In this document: positions 8,038 through 17,500 of the stretch, piece after piece | How positions within the stretch are numbered: the stretch's first letter is position 1 | Layout: the number at the start of each line of letters is the position of its first letter | The notes under the pieces: generated by a model | The model's database searches: none | Told to the model about the DNA's origin: nothing | Seen by the model: the letters and a program-made list of their open reading frames with translations, nothing else | DNA from: Spirogloea muscicola | Lineage: Eukaryota; Streptophyta; Zygnematophyceae; Spirogloeales; Spirogloeaceae | Direction: 5' to 3' | Assembly: GCA_009602725.1 (NCBI GenBank) | Contig: WELB01000230.1 | Location: 135,592 to 154,310, forward strand | Length of the DNA: 18,719 nucleotides | Made by a program: the position numbers and the translations under genes

Positions 8038-8511
8038 ATGGCGACGCATGTCAACCTGCTGCACAAGACGCTGGAGGAGGAAGAAAACTTTCATCGCGGC
8101 CGCCGTATAGGTCCATGGACGCACGGATGGAAGCGGGAGTACTCAAGGTCGTACAAGCCGTCAGGTCCAAGGTTTCAGGAGTGTATGAGTATGAACTCAT
8201 CACCAATCCTTAGTACTCACTGTGTTAGCTATCACAGCGCTCTCCGACCTCAGCAACAGCGTTGCCTCGTCTTCCCTTACCTCTTCGTTTCTTGTCTGGC
8301 CTCTCCAAGCTGCAGCTTGAAGTCTGCAGGTACGTTGCGCTCTCCTAGACTGATCCCATGTTTAGCCCTTTCCTTTTTCTCTCCGCTCAAGTTGCAGCTG
8401 AAGGGCCATGCTTGCGCCAGGGGCGCACTGCCTTCAGCTTGTATCACAAACCCAATTGCAGTAGCTTTGGCAGCAACCCCGCGGATGTCGTTCTTGAGTG
8501 TCCATGACTAA
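8038..8511 (+). CDS. Possible exon or small gene of unknown function
   Basis: I do not recognise this protein. An ATG in a strong context (AACCATGGCG) opens a frame whose first about 48 residues look coding: hydrophilic, with third positions mostly G or C, beginning MATHVNLLHKTLEEEENF and later containing GPWTHGWKREYSRSYKPSGP. After that the frame turns into low-quality sequence up to a stop at 8511. A good donor (T|GTATGAG) lies at 8183, so the real exon may be 8038-8182, with later exons I could not place. It sits between two repeat copies, so a captured gene fragment or chance frame is also possible. Confidence 0.28.
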   Translation: MATHVNLLHKTLEEEENFHRGRRIGPWTHGWKREYSRSYKPSGPRFQECMSMNSSPILSTHCVSYHSALRPQQQRCLVFPYLFVSCLASPSCSLKSAGTLRSPRLIPCLALSFFSPLKLQLKGHACARGALPSACITNPIAVALAATPRMSFLSVHD

Positions 8512-8839
8512 ACGCGACGTCCACGGGTCTGGCGAATGCTCACTAGCTGCTGTGCCCCCAACCCAAGGATCGACGCCCTTCAGGCACGGCGCTGGCGGAG
8601 TGTGGCTCTCAGGATGAGACATGCATGCTTGCATGCGGACGGCTTGGCTTGAGTTCCCTGTACCCCCTTCATTGCTAGTCAGGACGGATCCCCATCTTTA
8701 GATAGCCAGGATTTGGTCATAGCTAAGCCTGTCAACCCTTCTGTGGACCAAATATTGGACCCAGTGGTACCTGGCTCCAGCATCGTTCCGTGGGCCTCAG
8801 GGTCTCGCCGGAGTGCTTCCTTTCCTGCAGCGAGTTCAG
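8512..8839. other. Intergenic stretch without recognisable content
   Basis: I see no gene, RNA or clear repeat here. Frames are short and none carries a domain. GACATGCATGCTTGCATGCG near 8617 is a small palindromic patch. Confidence 0.4.
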
Positions 8840-9075
8840 ACCTCAGACCTGATGTTGCTCACTCGCGGGTACTGAGCTTCCATATGCGTCGTCTCGTGTC
8901 TAGTTGTGTAGTTTATATTTTGGGCACCTCTTTTGGCTTTGGATATTGTCCTTCATTTTGGGCTGGCTTGGCCAGCCCCTCTTCTCTTAGCAGGTGACGT
9001 ACATTTGTCCAATGTGCTTGCCTTTGTACTTGGCCACACATGGCCTCCCCATCTCTTAATATACACGCATTTTCT
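8840..9075 (+). repeat. Repeat-family copy: outer motif, core hairpin and TGTGCTTGCC block
   Basis: TTGCTCACTCGCGGGTACTG at 8855 differs by one base, over this stretch, from the reverse complement of 7785-7805. Next comes the core hairpin GGGCTGGC/GCCAGCCC at 8960-8978. AATGTGCTTGCCTTTGTACT near 9011, then TGGCCAC, matches 140-165 and 13157-13182. One copy therefore links the fold-back core and the 22-175 unit, suggesting both belong to the same family. Confidence 0.55.
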
Positions 9076-9332
9076 TCTCTAAGGGCGCGCCATTCTCTTT
9101 GTGGGCGCCTTGTCTAAATTTTTGGAGCGACATATAAGCAAGAACAGTAGCTATCACAATATTTTACAAGTTGCACTACTAAGCAGCTGAGACTCTCTTT
9201 AACCACCTCTGCAGTACTCGTGGGGTGCCTGTTCCCCTATAAGCCCTTCCCTTCTCCTTGTAACAGACGGTTTTTCGGCTGTAGACATTCCGTATGGCAT
9301 GGCCCTTCTTTCTCCTGCCGCCGATTGCGTCA

Positions 9333-9568
9333 AGCCGAGGACCGGAGATAGTAAGGGAGCTGCGCCTGAAACTCCCCAAGCCAGCCTGTCCTACTTGTAT
9401 CTGCTCACAGGTGGGTACTGATGCCCCATTCCAGCCGCGCTGTGGCCTATATTGCTTAGCCATTGATAGCCTAGCGCGTTGCTTGTGTAGCCCCAATTCC
9501 TGCAATCCATCACAAGCCTTGTTAGCTGGGGCTGTCTTACGTTTCATGCGCAACGCTCGCCTTCTCAG
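9333..9568 (+). repeat. Left outer and inner arm, diverged copy
   Basis: ACTCCCCAAGCCAGCCTGTC, then ATCTGCTCACAGGTGGGTAC and TGATG, correspond to 7200-7250. About 140 bases later TTTCATGCGCAACGCTCGCC and TTCTC correspond to the inner arm at 7353-7382. The copy ends roughly 500 bases before the start codon at 10086. Confidence 0.5.
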
Positions 9569-10085
9569 TTCCAACGGGGGGCCGGCGACTGGAAGGCCTG
9601 CATCACTGGACGATGGGGCCCAGCGAGCGGCACCAGCGAATGGAGGCAGAGCTCAGGAAATTCGGCTCCTGGCCCCTGGGAAGCATGCGTGCACACGCCA
9701 CCTTCATTGCTGCCACGCCAACTGCGCCGCTTTGCTGCCGCCGCCGCCGCCACCGCCGCCGTCGTCGACGCCGCCGCGGAAGCGCGCTCGCGCCGCCGCA
9801 CAGGGGCTGCTGCTGCTGCGCTGCTGCTCGGGCCACCCCTGTCCTGGAGGGCTGCCAGCTGAGCGCAGGGCCTCAGGCGGGTCCTGCCAGGGGCCGATCG
9901 GGCAGGCGGCTCCGGCTCCCAGTGGATCGTCCAAGTCGCGGGCCGCAGGAGGACGGCTAATCGCCTGCTCGGGGCCCCCTCCAACGGCTCCTGCGAGCCT
10001 CTTCTTTCCCCTTCGTCCTGCGCTTGACGATGCTGCTGGCGTGAGCGCGACACGCCAAGTGCGGAGAGCGAGGGGCCTGCGCGAG
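9569..10085 (+). promoter_or_regulatory. GC-rich upstream region of the gene at 10086
   Basis: Contains CCG/CGC triplet runs at about 9737-9790 and CTG runs near 9808. The frame of the downstream gene stays open through this stretch back to 9294, but composition is repeat-driven and the protein family starts at MVLWEIT, so this is more likely promoter and 5' leader. No TATA box is evident. Confidence 0.35.
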
Positions 10086-11265
10086 ATGGTGCTGTGGGAG
10101 ATCACTCTGACCACGGCCTACTTCCTGGGGCTGCGCCGCACCTACCACCTCGTCCTCAAGCTGCAGCGGCGACTCCTCAAAAACTCCCCCACCACACGCG
10201 ACTTTCTTCGAAGGTGTGCCCCTCCCCCCTGCCTGTGTGCGAAAAAGTTCTATAGAGATGGTGGAAGTGCAGTGCCAGTTGCAGAAAGCCTGACAACAGA
10301 GAGAGGGGCTGGGCTTTGCACTTTACCGGACAACACGGTAGTATAATTGTCCAGCCCCTCCTGACCTTTGTGAGGTAGGTGATAAATGCTCGATTGTAGT
10401 AAGTTTATCTGCACCTTGATCGGCATGTCGTTTGCTGAGGGCTCGTTCTGAGGCAGCGTGCAGTCCTCGCCTTTGAGGGAGCTTTGTCAGCTGGTTGAAT
10501 GGCCCACAGCTCTTTGCACACTCCATGCTGCAGACCAGATGCACGCACTTGTTTTGTGAGCTACAAATCAAAGCTGGACTTTTTAGTCACCTTGCTCAAA
10601 GGGAGCCCTCTCCTCATTCTACTTCTTGCAGGCGCACCAGAGGTGTTTTTCAGCTAGCACTCGGTGCTATCAAGGGCATCCAGGAGCGGGACATCAGCCT
10701 CGGTCGCAACATTGGCAATCGTGTGCTGCGATTTCTTGACAGACTGAAACCCTCTGCTCAGATCAGGAAGGACCATAAGGTTGAGTGCAAGGGCTCTTCA
10801 GAGGGAGCTGAGCTCCACCACGGGTCGCCAGCTGCAGTGGCCAGCAAGGAAGGGAGCTTGCCGCATCACAAGGCTCCTGATGCCGGCATCCGTAGTGGAG
10901 TAACTGGAAATGATCTGCGTAGCTCAGTTGCCACAAAATCTTCTGCTCTCCCGTCTGCTCATGTTGGAGGGCTGAAGACTGGTGGTGAAATTGGCCGAAC
11001 TCGATCACAGCAGCTGCAGCAGCAGCAGAGGTCTCTGCCGACCATGGCTCTGGCAGGTGCCAGGAGGGCCATGCATGATATGACTTGCAGGAGCTCGTGG
11101 AGAAGTATAATCCAGCCTTCATCTTGGCACTGTCCTGCACCTAATATGGCAGATGCCTTGCGCACGCAGCTACTTCAGAGCCATGCCATCTGGGACAAGG
11201 ACTTGGCCAGCCGTTCGACCAGACAGCGTCTGGTGAGGAGCGACATTGCAAGGCTGATGAGCTGA
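10086..11265 (+). CDS. Conserved plant/algal protein of unknown function, two exons
   Basis: Function unknown. Exon 1 is 10086-10213 and exon 2 is 10632-11265, joined by donor AAG|GTGTGC and acceptor TTGCAG|GCG, giving 253 residues. The start ATG was chosen because land-plant proteins I recall begin with the same words, MVLWEITLGTAYFLGLKRTY in plants against MVLWEITLTTAYFLGLRRTY here. The conserved block spans residues 1-88: the hydrophobic start, basic HLVLKLQRRLLK, RRTRGVFQLALGAIKGIQ, ERDISLGRNIGNRVLRFLDR and LKPSAQIR. Residues 90-180 are low-complexity and polar, with QQLQQQQ at 169-174. The tail (residues 214-253) is basic and helical in character. No catalytic motif, signal peptide or obvious full membrane span is visible; the N-terminal hydrophobic patch is short. 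Family recall is from memory and unnamed. No nearby gene hints at its role. Confidence 0.8.
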
Positions 11266-12990
11266 TTAGGATTTACGAACTCCATATTGGGGGCCGAGCA
11301 GATATTCTTTTTGCGACTGGACGAGGTGTGGTTTAAGTGTCAGGCAAAGCAGGCGATCGCCCACTGTCTGCTCTTCTGTGTGTGTATGTGTGTATAGGTC
11401 GTGTAGAACTACAACTTGCAGCCCACAAGCTTTGGCAAGTCATCTACAGGCTGGGGCAGTCATCTACACGCTTTTGCAATTGTCTGCCTGAGTCCTGGGG
11501 CTTGGTGTGACCTCCAAGGGTGTCCCCTGTGTCCCACTCTTCAAAATACAGGCCTCAGAAAGGCAGTTCATGTATCCATCTTGTCTATTCCAAACATCCC
11601 AGCCCTGCATGACGGTCTTTGAGTCAATTGTGTCAAGTTTGTGTCAAAGTAGCAGTGACAGTGAACAACTTATCACCAGTTTAAGCGTTATTTTTATTAA
11701 TGAGTTGTCTATGGGCACCTTGCGACAGGCCACATTATCGAGTCAGGTCAGTTGGGGTCGAGCAAAGTCGAGGTCATTGCAGGAGTCTTCCTGCTTATGC
11801 TGCATGGGGACGTTATTCGAGCAGGCTAAGGTATTAGTAAGGACTGGGTTGTATCAACCTATGCTATACCAATTGTGATACCAATTGCAGTGCCGGGCAG
11901 CTACATTTGCATAGAAGAAGTGCTGAGCATCTAAGCTGGATACCCTTCTTAAATTAGAAAGTGAGGTACTCTCACTTTGATAAGCGGGCAGTAAATGCAT
12001 GGCGGCATGTGATGCTTACCTGTCCGAGAACAAAATTGGAATACGTGTTATTGGCACCATTAGCTCTTCTGTTAGTATACCTCTTAATCGCAAGTTTTCT
12101 TCAAAATTACGATTACTTACTCTGTGCAACGTACCTCTCAACTAGAAGCTTCGAATACCTGGGGGGGCATGTGTTTCATAAGCTAGGACCTCGCAGTTGT
12201 GATTGTCCCCACTTTATATCATATTATATCTAGATCAACTCTTTCCTTTTATTGTCTTGATTATAATTACAGGTAAGCAATACGAGCAACGAAGGAAAAC
12301 GGCTTGTAAGTTTGCAGTGAACTGAAGTTTACAGCGAAACGCAGATAGTGAACAGTAGATGGCGGCATTTGTGATGTAGATCTTGCTTATCCTAATTCAC
12401 AGAGTCTCATCAGTAGCTGGTATTACTTCAAAATTACATGGAATGCTGGAGGGCTCTGTACCATCCATTCTGCCGGAGAGAATAATCGACTCGTGTAGCC
12501 AATCGACTAGCAGCACGACTACTTCAATACTTAGAGTCAAGCATACTATGTAAAGAAAAAGCAGAATACCTATGCAGATTCACAAGAACCAGGGGTATAC
12601 ACCAGGAGGTGCAGTTGGGCGACCAAGCAGCCCAAGCAAGACTGTCTAGCGGCTGACATGAGCATATTGAAGAGGAGAGACGAGGGGAAAGAGGAGTAAG
12701 GTCACCAAGAGCGCCGGCGTTGAGCCACACCAGCCATGGGGCACTGGGGAATGGAACCAATACTCATATTGGTATTCAATATTCTTGGTTGTACTGTAGG
12801 TGTCCCTGGTTGTGCCAAGGAGCAGGACGAGCAATGGCCGCCAGCAATGAAGCTGCGGCCCACTTGGGGACAGTACTTTGAGACCAATCAACAGACGAAA
12901 CAGACCCGTCGTCAAGGTGGCGGGCCTTCACTCTCTGCGGATCGCATAATATGCCCCAAGCATACGACGTCGTGTGTCAGCCTTTTCGCA
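11266..12990. other. Long intergenic region without a recognisable gene
   Basis: Composition shifts to more AT-rich, especially about 11860-12560. I found no protein domain in any frame. Visible items are a short TG-rich tract at 11376-11395, a tandem ATACCAATTG at 11866-11875 and 11878-11887, and a plus-strand frame at 11961-12233 with a hydrophobic stretch (YVLLAPLALLLVYLLIASFL) but no recognised family or coding signature. The first part should contain the 3' UTR of the preceding gene; no TGTAA is near its stop. Confidence 0.5.
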
Positions 12991-13039
12991 GCGAGCTCAG
13001 GCTCACGCTTTGCACCAGAAAGGTCGTCGAGTCCCAGCG

Positions 13040-13193
13040 GGTGGCAGAAGTGCTTGTCATTTGCCGTCTGGTATTTGCGCATCAGTCGGCGACCTTTACG
13101 TGCTGACTCGTGGCTGCTGAGCGGGTCAGCTCAGCAGCAGGTGAGATAACCCGTCCGATGTACTTGCCTTCGTACTTAGCCACTCAGGCCTCC
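13040..13193 (+). repeat. Dispersed repeat unit, copy 2 (matches 22-175)
   Basis: Colinear with 22-175 in the same orientation. Landmarks are GTGGCAGAAG, GCGACCTTTACG, the hairpin CTGACTCG (13103-13110) with CGGGTCAG (13122-13129), and TGTACTTGCCTTCGTACTTA then GCCACTCAGGCCTCC. It ends about 300 bases before the recognisable SEN34 domain, so it lies in or near that gene's 5' part. Confidence 0.65.
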
Positions 13194-13494
13194 GCCACTC
13201 AACGCACACTCGAGTCTCAAGCTGGCCCCACTAGCCTGTGGCTCCGCTGACATGGTTCTGGACACCCTCACCATGCACCCGGCTGGCTTCCACTGCTGCT
13301 CATTCCCCATATCAGCAGCCGCATTCGAGTGAGGGCAGGGCGCCGGAGCCGGCGTGGCCGACACTGTGCCGCCGGTCGCCGCCCGCCCCCGACGACGCAA
13401 GTGTCGGGGAAGTCGCCCGCCGGAGCGGCGGGGAGGCTGACGTGGCCCCCGGTGCACCCGTGCCCGTGGCGCCTGTGGGCCGGTGGGCAGCCAG

Positions 13495-13983
13495 GCCTGG
13501 CGCCGCGGCGCGGTGCTGGAGGACCTCCACACGCGCGGCTTCTCCGTGACGAGCGGCATCAAGTTTGGCGCCGACTTCCTGACGTACCTCGGAGACCCCG
13601 CCTGCTTCCACGCCACCTGCGCCATGCGCGTCGTTCGCTGGGATGACGGCCTGCCAGCCTTGGAGCTGCTAGGCGCACTGCGGGTGGCGTACGCCGCCAA
13701 GAAGCAGCTGGTCATGGCCTCGTTGCGAGGCGAACCCGGCGGCGTCAAAGCGAGGAGGACCCTCCTTGGAGACGTCGGTGAGGAGGCACCAGCAGCAGCG
13801 CCAGCACCAGTGGCGGCCCAGCTGCGCGTGGCCTACTGCACGCTGTTGCAGGACCTGGAGTTCCTGCTGCCTCTTGACAGCCCGCTGCGGCGCGCCAACC
13901 GGCCCAAGCCCGGTCTAGGCCAGGAGGACCCCCCCACACCGGCCCTCGCCAAGATCATGTCCGAGAAGTTCCCAGAGGATTGA
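13495..13983 (+). CDS. SEN34: tRNA-splicing endonuclease subunit SEN34/TSEN34-like, 5' end unresolved
   Basis: Catalytic subunit of the tRNA-splicing endonuclease, which in known systems cuts the 3' exon-intron junction of pre-tRNAs. The recognisable part begins AWRRGAVLEDLHTRGFSVTS, then GIKFGADFLTYLGDPACFHA. Catalytic triad: Tyr in FLTYLGDP (codon 13585), His eight residues later in CFHA (13609), Lys 31 residues after that in AAKKQLV (13702). These spacings equal those of human TSEN34 (Y247, H255, K286). The frame ends RVAYCTLLQDLEFLLPLDSP and a short tail. The frame is open upstream to 13441 with no ATG. I propose an exon starting near 13491-13495 (acceptor GGCAG or CCAG); upstream exons were not found. 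Length from 13495 is 162 residues against about 310 in human, so an N-terminal part is missing or lost. Sen2 was considered, but GDPxxFHA fits Sen34 better. Confidence 0.82.
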   Translation, partial: AWRRGAVLEDLHTRGFSVTSGIKFGADFLTYLGDPACFHATCAMRVVRWDDGLPALELLGALRVAYAAKKQLVMASLRGEPGGVKARRTLLGDVGEEAPAAAPAPVAAQLRVAYCTLLQDLEFLLPLDSPLRRANRPKPGLGQEDPPTPALAKIMSEKFPED

Positions 13984-14529
13984 GCCTCAGGCAGCATCTC
14001 CTTAAGGGAAGCAGGTGGCATGGCGCCCTCCTCGGAGGGTTGGGGGGAGAAGCTGCCATAATCGAGTACCAAGCATTGTGACCAGGCAGCTGAGCGCCTG
14101 CATTTGCCATCTTTCGTTTCAGGTATGCCTCGTGTATCAAATACGACCACTCTGCCAAGTCTTTCCGCCTTCCTTGGCCTGCACTTTTTATGAATGTAAT
14201 GATGAAAGCATCTTCCATCATTCTCTGCAGTGGTTTGGTCTGCTGCACGGCGATTGGTTAAGCTAAGTGTTCATCTGATATTCAGCTAGCACTGCTTGCT
14301 CAACTCTGATGGCTTTTTGTGCTCGGAGTGGCAGACTTGTTGATGAGCAGGCGCTCATCTTAAGCGCATCTCTTCTTGATCACAGTCTCAGCCAAAGGCA
14401 TTCCCGGCAGAAGGCACGGTATAAGATACAGCTCATTTGGGGCTGGACTACACATTACTGTCATCTGGTGACCTATGACTAGTAACAGCTTGTTGGAGCT
14501 CTCTATCTCTACATATAATCCCTATGCAA
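13984..14529. other. Convergent intergenic region: SEN34 and SRP72 3' UTRs
   Basis: 546 bases between two facing stop codons. No coding frame is recognised. The plus strand carries TGTAA at 14195. No clear TGTAA for SRP72 was found on the minus strand in this gap. Confidence 0.4.
14195..14199 (+). terminator. Candidate polyadenylation signal TGTAA for SEN34
   Basis: TGTAA about 210 bases after the SEN34 stop codon, a typical distance for a green-algal 3' UTR. It is supported by motif and position only. Confidence 0.45.
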
Positions 14530-17500
14530 TCACCGACGACCACTTTTCTTGCCCTTCTTCTTGGAGGCATCAGCCTTGGTGGCATTGGCTGTGGCTGCAG
14601 GCCCTGCTGCTGCACCATTGGCTGCCTTTCCTGAGACCGCGGTTGCAGTTGCTGAGCTTTTCGCTGCGGCTGCAAACCAAATCAGAAGTGCATGAAGCTT
14701 ATGCAGCAAGAAGGACCTGGCCATGACTTGGCTTTGTCGTGTAAGAATTCCCAAATCTCACAAGGGAGATTAGCTTACTTGTGACTCACTGCCAGATTTG
14801 CATCTAACATGTCATAGGCGAGTCAGCATCTTCCAGCCAGCAGTCTTGCAGCCAGTACTGCCAGTTATGCCAGTGAATCCTCCAGCATGTGACCAGTTCT
14901 GCCAGTTGAGGCTCCAACTATCGACACCCAGCAATCACTCTTCATGCAGCACCTGGGGTGGAGGAGGGCGTACATACCTGCTGCAGGAGTAGGGGAGGGG
15001 TCTCGAGCAATTGCTCCTTGCGCGCCACGGAGAGGGGCCGCGCGCTTGTCCTTCTTGCGCGGCTTGTAGCTGGATCTCTCTCGCCTGGGCAGCCACCTTT
15101 CTGGATCCGGCGATGGACCAGGATTGGCTGGATCAAAACCCTGCAGCAGCAGAGCACGAAGTGTTGAGCAGCATGAGGACAAAGGAAGAAAGGACGTAGT
15201 AAGAGTTGAAGTATGGAGTGAGAGTCAGCTCCTTTTGACTCAAATCCAGCTCCAGAACATCTGCACTAATACTGTGCTGAAGTGCATAGCCAGAGGTAAG
15301 AGCAGCTCGTCAGTGGTCACCTTGGGGTAGATTGGCTTCCTCTTTTTCCGCTTCTTCCGAGGCTTGATGCGGTCACCATCCTCCTCACCCACTGTCTGCG
15401 GCCGCTTCTTCTCAACAGCCTCCACCTTGCCACGGCCAGCACCCGCTTGCTGCTCCAGTGTGGCAACATCTAGAGATGACGTGCCTGCTAGTGGCAGGAG
15501 GTCTGCCTCGTACTTCTCTGCCATGGCTGCTCAGAAGAGGAGGTTACAGTGAGCCACAACATGGACGCTAGGATGTCAACACTAGCACCTGTGCCGTGCT
15601 GGCTGGTCAGGCTGGTGGTGAGATTTGTGAGTCATGAAACCCTCCCTATCAGAGATTGGCCAGTACGTCAATGCAGCTACGGCACCTAAGCTACCCTTTG
15701 AAACATGGATACGGACCAGTTCATGCATAGCAACCGAAGGGCTTGGAGGGTCAGTGACGTCAAGCAACACCTGGGTCAAAGTGGGCGGCGCTGCAGACGA
15801 GGCCCGTGATGGCCCTGGCCTTGGCATCGGGGGAGGCAGATGGCCACTCCAAAAGACGCAAAAACGCTTGTGCAGCGGCCTTGTGCTGACTGTTGCGCAG
15901 CTTAAACGCTGCCGACTCCTGGAGGAGCTGCTCGAGCAGCGGGCCAGCCGCACCGTCATCCATGCGTGCGTCCCACCAGGCCACTGCAAGACAGCAGGCA
16001 CAGGAGCCAGAAACGTGTGCAGTGGTGAGTAAGCACAAGCTGCCCAGATAGAGTCAAAGAGAAAAGTTCACTAGTCATGCAGCACAAGTGAAGAGGTCGA
16101 AGGAAGCTGACAACAACCAACATCCCAGCCTCAGTACCGAATCCTGGAACCTTGCATACATAAAACTACAGCCTGGATTAGCGAATGGCTCAGAGAGAGT
16201 AGCACATAATCAGCCAGATGTAGAGGGCTGTCTCTTCCTGGCGGCACCTGCAGCATCCAGCGCCGCCTCTGCGCCCGCGAGGTCGCCTGCGCGTTCTCTC
16301 AGTGCCACTAATGTGGCCACCGTGCTAGGCCGGTGCCGAATGCTGTCCACCTTGTCCAGCACCTCTGCCGCCCTGTCAGCACCAGCGCCGCCCGTTCCAC
16401 ACGGATTTTGCCTCATTGTTTTTGAGAGTAGCAGTGAGAGCAACGTGACCAACGTTCGCGCAGTAGCTGTCACCTGTATACATATTAAGATCATGGGCAT
16501 GGTCGCCTATACATGCAATGCTGTATACTATAACAGACAATTCGATTTTTATGAGCAGATACCGCTGAAAGTGGCCGGCGGCCGCGAGTGCCTGGGCCAA
16601 GAAGAGCTGGACATCTGCTGCAGACTTAGGAGGAGCCTCCCGCGTGGCCTTGCCAAGGACATCCTCCGCTTGCCGCAGCTGGCCTTCTTGCAACAGCAGC
16701 GACGCCCGGAGCAGCGCCGGCTCCTCTGTTCCCCGCAGTGCATCCGCCACTGACGGCAGTGCGTCCCTCGCCTGCAATGAGCATTGCTGCCCAAGTTACA
16801 TAGCTAGCACCTGAATTACAGCGAGGGATATGTCATTATAAGCCAGATTATAAGCAAGCAAGATAACCCCAGCTTCTAGATGTTCACGGATTGGCACTGC
16901 GAAGCCGACCTGATCATACTTCCCGGAGTGCAGCAGCAGGAGAAAGCGGTTGACAAGGATGGCGCTTGTCTGCTGTGCTGTGAGTTTGCCGACCAGGCCT
17001 GCCGCCAGCACGACCTCACCCTCAGGGCGCCGCTCCACCAGCTTGTCCACGCGCTTGAGGCCGTCAAAGAGGTCCTTGGAGCCCCGCAGTGCGACCAGGT
17101 TGGATGTGGCGACCGCCACGCTCGGTGCATCAGCGGGATGTCGCTTGAGGACAGCGCTGTAACCATTGGCAGCCTCTTGCACCCGGCCTTGGGCCTGCAC
17201 GCCAGCGGCAGATACTCCACATTATCGCCGAGACATCTGGGCCTTGCAACAAGTCGCAGCATCGGACAGGCCCAAGAGTTCCTCATCAAGCGGCCATTAA
17301 GATGACCAGGCACTAGCGAGGGGCACCTACATGGAGCACGTAGGCGAGCTGCACAGAGACAGGCGTGAGCTCCTCTTCGACCTCCTCTTCGGCCAGCTCC
17401 TCATCGATGAGCGTCTCGCGTCCGACGCGGCTTGCCAGCAGCAGGAGCTCCTCTGCGGGTGCCAACGAGCCCACCTCCAGGTGCGCGCATGCAAGGTTGA

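Noticed and set aside
7979-8511. A micro-exon CTTGAAGTCTGCAG at about 8318-8331 and a further exon near 8400 continuing the 8038 frame
   Set aside because: Phases can be made to work only with chosen donors, and the resulting protein matches nothing I know. Too speculative to annotate.
9565-10053. Minus-strand frame of 162 codons with poly-alanine
   Set aside because: Antisense of CCG triplet repeats; no domain and no splice context.
9294-10085. In-frame N-terminal extension of the gene at 10086
   Set aside because: The frame stays open, but the sequence comes from a repeat copy and triplet runs, and the conserved family begins at MVLWEIT. The extension is unlikely to be translated.
11085-11145. 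Alternative plus-strand frame reading ELVEKYNPAFILALSC within exon 2 of the gene at 10086
   Set aside because: It looks coding-like and follows a possible acceptor (CTTGCAG), but it ends at a stop immediately and the only near donor would give a 36-base intron. The longer frame to 11265 is preferred.
12736-13149. Plus-strand frame of 137 codons upstream of SEN34 as its possible N-terminal exon
   Set aside because: No resemblance to the SEN34 N-terminal domain was seen, and its 3' part lies in a repeat copy.
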